A DNA stretch of 16,884 nucleotides from CAYJAD01 sp964370835 (GTDB lineage: Bacteria > Desulfobacterota > Desulfovibrionia > Desulfovibrionales > Desulfovibrionaceae). The stretch lies in contig CAYJLO010000064.1 of assembly GCA_964370835.1 (NCBI GenBank), positions 1-16,884 of the forward strand, given 5' to 3'. This document shows positions 7,037 to 13,374 of the stretch, piece after piece. Position 1 is the stretch's first letter, and each line of letters starts with the position of its first letter. The translations under genes and the position numbers were made by a program. Under the pieces are notes generated by a model. It worked only from the letters and a program-made list of their open reading frames with translations. It searched no databases and had not been told where the DNA came from.

Positions 7037-7534
7037 TTATTGGTATTTTTGCATGACCTCAGCACCTACTTTTTCCACGTCATCTTTAAATTGCTGACGG
7101 GCGGCGCTGATTTTTTCTGCAAGGCTTGGGTCTTGCAAAGAGATGATTTGGGCAGCAAGCCATGCGGCGTTGCGTGCGCCGGCTTTATCTGTGGCAACGG
7201 TGGCCACAGGGAATCCGGGAGGCATTTGCACTGTGGAGTACAGAGCATCGGCGCCCGCTAAAGCAGAGCCGGAAACGGGAATACCAATAACAGGCTTAAT
7301 GGTGCGCGCAGCCACAGCACCGGCTAGGTGAGCGGCCATGCCGGCAGCACAAATAAATACTTGTACGCCGTCTTTTTCCAATTGGTCCACTAACTTCTCT
7401 GTGCGCTCAGGGGTGCGGTGGGCAGAAGTTACGGTGAACACAAAGGGAATGTCCAATTTTTTTAAAATTTCAGCACAAGGGCTGATTTGGGGCTCATCGG
7501 AAATGGAGCCCATGAAAATGGCTACTTTTGTCAT
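7037..7534 (-). CDS. purE: 5-(carboxyamino)imidazole ribonucleotide mutase (PurE, class I type)
   Basis: Encodes 165 aa, the usual length. PurE makes CAIR in de novo purine synthesis, from N5-CAIR when PurK is present, or from AIR and CO2 in other lineages. Seen: MGSISDEP near the N-terminus, the SAHRTPER active-site loop with the conserved His, AAGMAAHLAG, and VQMPPGFPVAT. The SAHRTP and AAHL motifs point to class I. No purK lies in the window, so which carboxylation route is used cannot be decided. The ATG at 7532-7534 follows AAGGA and lies 4 bp after the purD stop; a longer in-frame ORF would overlap purD by 30 codons and has no ribosome binding site. It is the second gene of purD-purE. 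Confidence 0.95.
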   Translation of the reverse strand: MTKVAIFMGSISDEPQISPCAEILKKLDIPFVFTVTSAHRTPERTEKLVDQLEKDGVQVFICAAGMAAHLAGAVAARTIKPVIGIPVSGSALAGADALYSTVQMPPGFPVATVATDKAGARNAAWLAAQIISLQDPSLAEKISAARQQFKDDVEKVGAEVMQKYQ

Positions 7535-7538
7535 GTTG

Positions 7539-8822
7539 TTATCCTTGTAAGCGTTTAATGCCTTTGGAGGCAATGTCTTTACGGTAATAGCTCTTATCCA
7601 TATGGATTTTTTCCACGGCGGCATAGGCTTTTTCTTGAGCCGCTTTTAAATTATGCCCCAAGGCTGTTACGCAAAGAACACGTCCGCCATTGGCGTAAAA
7701 TTTATCGTCCTTCATGATGGTGCCGCTATGGAAAACTTTCACATCACCAAGGGATTCGGCTTCTTCAATGCCGGTAATTTCCATGCCCTTGGGGTAGCTT
7801 TCTGGGTAGCCTTCGGCTGCCACCACAACGCCCACGGCCACATCATTATGGTATTCTATTTTTAGGGAATCAAGGTTACCCTTTACGCACGCCATCATGA
7901 TGGCGTCCAAAGGTGTTTTTAAGCGCATAAGTAAAGCCTGGCACTCGGGGTCACCAAAGCGAGTGTTGTATTCCAGCACTTTTGGACCGCTGTCGGTCAT
8001 CATGAGGCCGGCATAGAGCATGCCCTTAAAGGGGTGCTTAGATGCGCCAAAAACTTCCAAAATGGGAAGAATGGTTTTTTCGAGCATCTCTTGGTAGCGG
8101 TCGGCTTGCAATAAAGGCGCTGGGGAATAGGCTCCCATGCCGCCGGTATTGGGGCCTGTGTCTCCATCAAAAACGGCTTTATGGTCTTGCGAAGAGGGCA
8201 GAGCCACGGCGTGTTTTCCGTCGCAAAAGCAGAGAAAGGAGACTTCTTCGCCCACAAGGCATTCTTCAATGACCACAGAAGCGCCGGAGGCACCGTGAAT
8301 TTTATCCAGCATGATGGAGTCAAGGGCAGCCAAGGCTTCTTCGGTGTTCTTTGCCACCACAACACCCTTACCGGCAGCTAGGCCATCGGCCTTGACCACA
8401 ACGGGACCGCCTTGTTTTTTAACATAATCCACAGCGGCGCCATGGTTGCTAAAGTGCGCGCCGGCAGCGCAAGGTACATTGCCTTTTACCATCATGCCCT
8501 TGGCAAAGGACTTACTACCTTCTAGGGTAGCGCAATATTTATCGGGGCCAAAGCAGGCAATGCCCACGGCATTCATGGCATCCACAATGCCCAAGGTTAA
8601 GGGGAGTTCTGGGCCTGGTACCACCAATTGAATTTTCTTTTCTTGGGCAAAACGTACCAAGGAGGATATTTCTTCCACTGCAATGGGAACATGTGTCACT
8701 TTTTCAGAGGCTGTGCCTCCATTGCCGGGGGCCACGTAAATTTCTTTTACCGTTGAGCTTTGGCTCAACTTCCACACAATGGCATGTTCTCTTCCGCCGG
8801 AACCAATAACAAGTATACGCAC
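7539..8822 (-). CDS. purD: Phosphoribosylamine-glycine ligase (GAR synthetase)
   Basis: Encodes 427 aa, full length for PurD. It joins glycine to phosphoribosylamine with ATP in the second step of purine synthesis. An N-terminal Rossmann-like domain opens with MRILVIGSGGREHAI (1-15), with PGPE at 69-72. The ATP-grasp part shows VVKADGLAAGKGVVVA (142-157), SSQDHKAVFDGDTGPNTGGM (210-229) and the metal-binding end motif EYNTRFGDPECQ (284-295). The start codon is GTG (8820-8822) behind AAAGGAG with 6-nt spacing. It is first in the purD-purE operon and divergent from paaK across a 276-bp region. No PurR or PRPP/guanine riboswitch element is recognisable in its leader. Confidence 0.97.
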   Translation of the reverse strand: MRILVIGSGGREHAIVWKLSQSSTVKEIYVAPGNGGTASEKVTHVPIAVEEISSLVRFAQEKKIQLVVPGPELPLTLGIVDAMNAVGIACFGPDKYCATLEGSKSFAKGMMVKGNVPCAAGAHFSNHGAAVDYVKKQGGPVVVKADGLAAGKGVVVAKNTEEALAALDSIMLDKIHGASGASVVIEECLVGEEVSFLCFCDGKHAVALPSSQDHKAVFDGDTGPNTGGMGAYSPAPLLQADRYQEMLEKTILPILEVFGASKHPFKGMLYAGLMMTDSGPKVLEYNTRFGDPECQALLMRLKTPLDAIMMACVKGNLDSLKIEYHNDVAVGVVVAAEGYPESYPKGMEITGIEEAESLGDVKVFHSGTIMKDDKFYANGGRVLCVTALGHNLKAAQEKAYAAVEKIHMDKSYYRKDIASKGIKRLQG

Positions 8823-8857
8823 GTTTACTCCTTTGCTTTTTGTCTTTAAGCAAAAAC

Positions 8858-8879
8858 AAATTTAAATTTCTGTATACAG
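8858..8879. promoter_or_regulatory. Two adjacent perfect palindromes in the purD leader
   Basis: AAATTTAAATTT (8858-8869) and CTGTATACAG (8870-8879) are perfect inverted repeats lying side by side 36-57 bp upstream of purD. They may be an operator or simply overlap promoter elements. No regulator can be named. Confidence 0.25.
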
Positions 8880-8948
8880 TATGCTTTCCAAAGATGGGAA
8901 AAACTGCTAAGCCATATACACTAAAGCTAAGACATACTAATATACAAG

Positions 8949-8983
8949 ACCCAAAGCGCATATGCGCTGGCATCGTTTTGGGT
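8949..8983. other. Nested palindrome between purD and paaK
   Basis: ACCCAAA (8949-8955) and TTTGGGT (8977-8983) enclose a 12-bp perfect palindrome GCGCATATGCGC (8956-8967). On the + strand TTCTTTG follows, a weak T-run. It may be a regulatory cruciform or RNA hairpin in the divergent promoter region. Confidence 0.4.
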
Positions 8984-9098
8984 TCTTTGTGTTGTGTTGA
9001 CAAAAAAGAGGGTGTATTCCCACGGGGCCAACAAGGAAGATGTACCTTTTTCCTTTGCAAAAAGCAATCCCTACAAAATAAGAGATTTTGAGGAAAAT

Positions 9099-10403
9099 AT
9101 GAGTAATATTAAGATGTTTACTGATGGTTTGCAAGAGCTCGACAGCATGAGTAGGGATGGAGACGCCCTGGAAGCCACCCAATTAAAGGGTGTTCGTGCC
9201 ACTTTACAACGAGCCATGAACAGCGCGCAGTATAAGTCCAAGTTTGGGCATGTGCGCGGGGAAGATATTCAAAGCTTACAAGATTTACAGCAATTGCCCT
9301 TCACCACCGTGGATGATTTGCGCGAAGGCTATCCCTTACCTTTGTTGAGCGTGCCCGAGCAAGATGTGGTGCGTATTCATGCTTCTTCCGGAACCACAGG
9401 CAAGCGTAAAATATTAGCCTATACGCAAAAAGATGTGGACACTTTTAATATGCAAATGGCTCGATGCTACGCCATGGCAGGTTTAACCCCCATGGACAGG
9501 GTGCAGGTGGCAGTGGGGTATGGATTGTGGACGGCGGGTGCTGGCTTTCAATTGGGCTGCGAAGCCTTGGGAGCATTGACCATTCCCGTGGGGCCCGGCA
9601 ATATGGAAATGCATATTCAGCTGTTGCAAGATATGCAAAGCACTTGCCTTGGGGCCACGTCTTCCATGGCATTGCTTGTGGCTGAAGAAATTGAACGTCA
9701 TGGCCTTAAAGATAAAATTAATTTGCGTAAAGTCATTTGCGGCGCAGAAACGCGCAGTGAAAAGATGCGTCAGGCCATAGAAAGCAAGCTTGGCCTTGAG
9801 GGCAGCTATGATATTGCCGGCATGACAGAAATGTATGGCCCCGGCACTGCCATTGAGTGCGACGCCCACGCCGGATTGCATTATTGGGCAGATCTTTTTT
9901 ACATAGAAATCATCAATCCCGAAACCTTACAACCCGTGGCTGAGGGAGAAGTGGGTGAGATGGTGGTGACCAGCCTTTGCAAAGAAGCTAGTCCACTTAT
10001 TCGCTATCGTACGCGTGATTTATCGCGATTTATTCCCGGTCAGTGCGCTTGCGGGCGTTGCATACCGCGTCATGATAAAATTTTGGGACGTAGTGATGAT
10101 ATGCTCATTTTCCGTGGTGTAAATATTTATCCCGGTCAGCTTATGGATGTCATTGGAACTTTCCCCGAGCTTGGTGGTGAGTATCATGTGGATCTTACGC
10201 GTGATGAAAAATCTGTAGATCACATGGAGTTGCGTGTGGAGCGCAAAGAAGGTATTTCTCATGATGGCGATGCGCACTTGGCTGAGGCCGTCAGCAAAAA
10301 ATTGCATAAGGCGCTCATGGCTAGGGTGAACGTGCGTGTGGTGGATAATGCCACCTTGCCGCGCACCTTTGGCAAGTCCAAGCGCGTGAGCGACATGCGC
10401 TAA
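9099..10403 (+). CDS. PaaK-type acyl/aryl-CoA ligase (phenylacetate-CoA ligase family)
   Basis: Encodes 434 aa, typical for the PaaK branch of adenylate-forming enzymes. These cytoplasmic ligases activate a carboxylic acid, classically phenylacetate, with ATP and CoA to the CoA thioester. Motifs: the Ser/Thr/Gly P-loop SSGTTGKRK (96-104), AGMTEMYGPG (240-249), YRTRDLSRF (303-311), GRSDDMLIFRGVNIYP (330-345), and the C-terminal catalytic-lysine region FGKSKR (424-429). CACGRC (316-321) follows the usual Cys-containing loop of this branch. ATG at 9099 follows GAGG (9090-9093); a longer in-frame ORF from 8994 adds 35 unrelated residues. The substrate is uncertain: in sulfate reducers such genes often occur next to IorAB and amino-acid-derived arylacetate pathways, but those are not visible here. 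Probably co-transcribed with the nitroreductase 24 bp downstream. Confidence 0.88.
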   Translation: MSNIKMFTDGLQELDSMSRDGDALEATQLKGVRATLQRAMNSAQYKSKFGHVRGEDIQSLQDLQQLPFTTVDDLREGYPLPLLSVPEQDVVRIHASSGTTGKRKILAYTQKDVDTFNMQMARCYAMAGLTPMDRVQVAVGYGLWTAGAGFQLGCEALGALTIPVGPGNMEMHIQLLQDMQSTCLGATSSMALLVAEEIERHGLKDKINLRKVICGAETRSEKMRQAIESKLGLEGSYDIAGMTEMYGPGTAIECDAHAGLHYWADLFYIEIINPETLQPVAEGEVGEMVVTSLCKEASPLIRYRTRDLSRFIPGQCACGRCIPRHDKILGRSDDMLIFRGVNIYPGQLMDVIGTFPELGGEYHVDLTRDEKSVDHMELRVERKEGISHDGDAHLAEAVSKKLHKALMARVNVRVVDNATLPRTFGKSKRVSDMR

Positions 10404-10427
10404 TATATAATGATACAGGAGCAAGAT

Positions 10428-10943
10428 ATGAATATTTTTGAAGCCATTGCTACACGTCGTAGTATTCGCAAGTTCACCGATGAAGCTGTGAGCGATGCAC
10501 AGGTTACCCAAATTTTAGAAGCTGCCATGGCAGCCCCCAGTGCAGGCAATGCTCAGCCTTGGCGTTTTATTGTGATTCGCGAAAAGCAATCCATGGAAGC
10601 TATAGCAAAATTGCATCCTTATGCACAAATGGCCAAAGAAAGTTCGGTGTGCATTGCCGTATGTGCCGATACGCAAGTGGAAAAACATGCAGGTTTTTGG
10701 GTGCAAGATTGCTCTGCCGCCATTCAAAATATGCTCTTGGCAGCTCGTGGCCTTGGCATTGGTACCGTGTGGACGGGAATAACTCCTGTGCAAGAGCGTG
10801 CCGCGGCTTTTAAGGAATTTTTTGCCCTTCCCGACCATGTGGAAATTTTGGGAATTGTGGTCTGCGGTTACCCAGATCAGCCCTTTAAAGCAAGAGATAC
10901 CTTTGATGCGGCCAAAGTGTTCACGGAAAAATGGGGTCAGTAG
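10428..10943 (+). CDS. Nitroreductase-family FMN oxidoreductase
   Basis: Encodes 171 aa, at the short end of the family. Family marks: the N-terminal FMN-phosphate contact RRSIRKF (10-16), APSAGNAQPWRFIVI (36-50), and GLGIGTVWTG (108-117) in the second flavin-binding region. Such proteins are cytoplasmic homodimers that transfer electrons from NAD(P)H to nitro, quinone or other acceptors; the substrate cannot be read from sequence. ATG at 10428 follows AGGAG (10417-10421); an ATG six codons earlier is less well placed. It follows the PaaK-type ligase by 24 bp, so the two form an operon. A functional link is possible but undefined. Confidence 0.9.
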   Translation: MNIFEAIATRRSIRKFTDEAVSDAQVTQILEAAMAAPSAGNAQPWRFIVIREKQSMEAIAKLHPYAQMAKESSVCIAVCADTQVEKHAGFWVQDCSAAIQNMLLAARGLGIGTVWTGITPVQERAAAFKEFFALPDHVEILGIVVCGYPDQPFKARDTFDAAKVFTEKWGQ

Positions 10944-10962
10944 GCTTTTTCTTGTATAAAAA

Positions 10963-10973
10963 CAGTGTCACTG
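10963..10973. promoter_or_regulatory. Short perfect palindrome CAGTGTCACTG
   Basis: An 11-bp symmetrical sequence 20 bp after the nitroreductase stop and 24 bp before the candidate promoter of the PxxKW gene. Its core AGTG-N-CACT also occurs at 6941-6949, and nearly so at 6653-6661, so it may be an operator half-site. It could equally be chance. Confidence 0.2.
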
Positions 10974-10986
10974 AAAAGGTTTTTTC

Positions 10987-11014
10987 TTGACTTTGAAAAT
11001 ATTTTGTTTACTCT
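10987..11014 (+). promoter_or_regulatory. Candidate promoter of the PxxKW gene
   Basis: TTGACT (10987-10992) and TACTCT (11009-11014) with 16-bp spacing. The predicted leader (from about 11021) contains a small hairpin TACGCC-GTACT-GGCGTA (11036-11052) directly before the ribosome binding site GGAGGA (11055-11060). Confidence 0.4.
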
Positions 11015-11065
11015 TGGCTTCCCAAAAAGAAATTTTACGCCGTACTGGCGTACCGGAGGATTATA

Positions 11066-11332
11066 ATGGCTACTTTAGAAAACGCCGTAAAAACCGCTGA
11101 AGGTGTATTACTTAATGGTTTCGCACTTTCCCCAATCGTAGAGCAATGTGAAGGCTGTGGCCGTGTTCGTGACTTTGAAGGTGAGAACTTCTGTTCCACA
11201 TACCCCACACCTGCTCGTAAGTGGGTTGGTGGTAAATGTAACTTCTCTACTCACGTAAAAACAGCTGCTGCTAAAGCTGCTAAGGTTAACCCCCTTAAGG
11301 CTTCTAAGCGCGCTGCTAAGGGCCGCAAATAG
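11066..11332 (+). CDS. PxxKW-family small cysteine-rich protein
   Basis: Encodes 88 aa. Four cysteines (28, 31, 43, 58) in the order C-x2-C-x11-C-x14-C, with PARKW at 49-53 between the third and fourth, match the PxxKW family of small proteins known mainly from sulfate- and metal-reducing deltaproteobacteria; their function is unknown. The four Cys could hold zinc or an iron-sulfur centre. The C-terminal ~25 residues are rich in Lys and Ala (KTAAAKAAK...KRAAKGRK), like histone-H1-type tails, and could bind nucleic acid. No signal peptide or membrane segment is present. A strong ribosome binding site (GGAGGA) and codon choice leaning to CGT, GGT, GCT and AAC/TTC suggest high expression. Monocistronic, with a terminator region after it. 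Confidence 0.85.
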   Translation: MATLENAVKTAEGVLLNGFALSPIVEQCEGCGRVRDFEGENFCSTYPTPARKWVGGKCNFSTHVKTAAAKAAKVNPLKASKRAAKGRK

Positions 11333-11339
11333 TCTTTAT

Positions 11340-11358
11340 CTATACCTTAATGGTATAG
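11340..11358 (+). other. Small hairpin after the PxxKW gene
   Basis: CTATACC (11340-11346) pairs with GGTATAG (11352-11358) around a 5-nt loop. No T-run follows, so it is not a terminator by itself; it may protect the 3' end or regulate it. Confidence 0.4.
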
Positions 11359-11387
11359 AGCTATGCCCTAGAAGTTTATTCGCTTTT

Positions 11388-11436
11388 AAAGGGCGGGCGG
11401 CTTTTTGTTGTATGACAAAAGGCTTACCGCCCTTTT
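11388..11436 (+). terminator. Probable terminator between PxxKW gene and mnmG
   Basis: AAAGGGCGG (11388-11396) pairs with CCGCCCTTT (11427-11435), enclosing an inner CTTTTTGT/ACAAAAG pairing, and is followed by TTGGCTTATCC and a further T-run. The long interrupted stem makes the efficiency uncertain. It lies 48 bp before mnmG. Confidence 0.6.
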
Positions 11437-11484
11437 GGCTTATCCTTTTTTCCCCTTTCTACAGTCTTTTTGAGCAAGGTATTT

Positions 11485-13365
11485 ATGAAAGCACAGTTTG
11501 ACGTTATTGTGGTGGGCGCAGGCCATGCCGGTTGTGAAGCCGCCCATGCTTTGGCACGCCTTGAACATTCTACCCTGCTCATAACAGGTAATGTGGATCG
11601 CATTGGGCATTTGTCGTGCAATCCTGCCATTGGTGGTTTGGCCAAGGGGCATATGGTGCGCGAAATTGACGCCCTTGGCGGCATGATGGGCCAATGGGCC
11701 GATGCCGGTGGCATTCAGTTTCGCATTTTAAATACCAGTAAAGGCCCGGCTGTGCGCGCCACACGTGCGCAAATGGATAGAGATGTGTACATGAGTGTGG
11801 TGAAAAAAAGCATTTTTTCACTGCCGCAGCTCAAGGTTTGGCAAGACAGTGTTGAAGAGCTAACCCACGATGATGCCGGTATTACCGGCGTGCGTACGGC
11901 CCTTGGTTTGGAATTTAGCGCAAAGCATGTGCTTTTGACCACAGGAACCTTTTTATGCGGGCGCATTCACATTGGCATGACGTCTCAGCATGGCGGTCGT
12001 TTGGGCGATGCTCCCACCATGAACCTTACGAAATCCTTGCAGGATTTAGGCTTAGAAACGGGACGCTTGAAAACCGGTACCACACCGCGTCTTTTGCGTT
12101 CTTCCATTGATTTTTCACAAATGGAAGAGCAAAAAAGTGAAGAGTTCATCGAAGGCTTTAGTTTCCACGGGCCTAAACCCTCTTTGGAGCAGGTGTCTTG
12201 TTATATTACGTGGACCAACGACAAAACACACGATGCCATTCGCACGGGCTTTGACCGCTCGCCACTGTTTACGGGCGTTATTCAAGGTACCGGTGCGCGT
12301 TATTGCCCCAGCATCGAGGATAAAATTGCGCGTTTCCCCGAGCGTGTGCGCCATCAGGTGTTCATTGAGCCAGAAGGGGTGGACAGTGCAGAATGCTATG
12401 TGAACGGTGTTTCCACGTCTTTACCTTTGGATGTGCAATTGGCCCTCATTGCCACCATTCCTGGCTTGGAAAATGCGCATATGTTGCGTCCGGGCTATGC
12501 CATTGAGTATGATTATGTGAACCCTGTGCAATTGCATCCCACCTTAGAAACGCGCAAAGTGCAGGGCCTATGGCATGCCGGACAAATCAACGGCACTTCC
12601 GGCTATGAAGAAGCCGCCGCCCAAGGACTTTGGGCCGCCATCAATATTTCTCACAGAATAAACGGATTGCCTCCCTTTATTTTGGGTCGTGAAGAAGCCT
12701 ATATGGCTGTGCTCATTGATGATCTTGTGACCTTGGGAACCCTTGAGCCTTATCGCATGTTCACCTCTCGTGCTGAGCATCGCTTATTATTACGCGAAAA
12801 TAATGCCGACGCCAGACTGACCCCCAAGGGGCGTGAACTGGGCTTGGTGCACGATGATCAATGGCAAAAATTTCAAGAAAAATACGCCAAGGTGGCTGAA
12901 CTCAATGCTTACTTGGAAAATACACGCATAACTCCCAGCCCCGAATTGGCCGAAGCTTTGCAAACTGTGGGCGAAAATCCGCCTCAAGGTGGGGCTTCCT
13001 TGGCTGAGCTTTTGCGTCGCCCTGCGGTGACCTTGGAAACCCTGTCGCCTCTCTGCGCCAATATCAATGAATACGCCCATGATGTGCGGGCAGAAAGTCA
13101 AACCCAAGTAAAATATGCCGGCTATTTGCAAAGGCAAGAACAGCTGGTGCAAAGGGCATCGCGCCTTGAAAATACGCCTTTGCCGCAAGATATGCCCTAT
13201 GCCGAGGTGTCTGGTCTTTCTGCCGAGGTGCAGGAAAAGCTACTCAAGCTCAAACCGCATACTTTAGGGCAAGCAGGGCGCATTTCTGGCGTGACGCCGG
13301 CGGCCATTGCTTGCTTGGAGATTCATTTGCGCAAATTGGGCTTACTACATAAAAGCAAAGCCTAA
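11485..13365 (+). CDS. mnmG: tRNA uridine-5-carboxymethylaminomethyl modification enzyme (FAD subunit)
   Basis: Encodes 626 aa, matching the family length (~620-630). MnmG (GidA) works with MnmE to install the cmnm5 group on wobble uridine 34, using FAD and a methylene-tetrahydrofolate carbon. Seen: the FAD dinucleotide motif VVGAGHAGCEAA (9-20), GidA signature 1 around CNPAIGGLAKGHMVREIDA (45-63), signature 2 around PGYAIEYDYVNP and HAGQINGTSGYEEAAAQG, and TSRAEHRLLLR with the C-terminal helical MnmE-binding region complete. The ATG at 11485 is preferred (AAGG upstream); a TTG five codons earlier is possible. mnmE and gidB are not adjacent. Convergent with uvrC, with 9 bp between stop codons. 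Confidence 0.97.
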   Translation: MKAQFDVIVVGAGHAGCEAAHALARLEHSTLLITGNVDRIGHLSCNPAIGGLAKGHMVREIDALGGMMGQWADAGGIQFRILNTSKGPAVRATRAQMDRDVYMSVVKKSIFSLPQLKVWQDSVEELTHDDAGITGVRTALGLEFSAKHVLLTTGTFLCGRIHIGMTSQHGGRLGDAPTMNLTKSLQDLGLETGRLKTGTTPRLLRSSIDFSQMEEQKSEEFIEGFSFHGPKPSLEQVSCYITWTNDKTHDAIRTGFDRSPLFTGVIQGTGARYCPSIEDKIARFPERVRHQVFIEPEGVDSAECYVNGVSTSLPLDVQLALIATIPGLENAHMLRPGYAIEYDYVNPVQLHPTLETRKVQGLWHAGQINGTSGYEEAAAQGLWAAINISHRINGLPPFILGREEAYMAVLIDDLVTLGTLEPYRMFTSRAEHRLLLRENNADARLTPKGRELGLVHDDQWQKFQEKYAKVAELNAYLENTRITPSPELAEALQTVGENPPQGGASLAELLRRPAVTLETLSPLCANINEYAHDVRAESQTQVKYAGYLQRQEQLVQRASRLENTPLPQDMPYAEVSGLSAEVQEKLLKLKPHTLGQAGRISGVTPAAIACLEIHLRKLGLLHKSKA

Positions 13366-13374
13366 AACGCGCTT

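Noticed and set aside
9483..9881. Minus-strand ORF of 132 codons opposite the CoA ligase
   Set aside because: It lies wholly antisense to a clearly recognised enzyme, has no ribosome binding site and no recognisable domain.
11388..11436. Possible small RNA gene between the PxxKW gene and mnmG
   Set aside because: The structure is adequately explained as a terminator; no separate promoter is seen.
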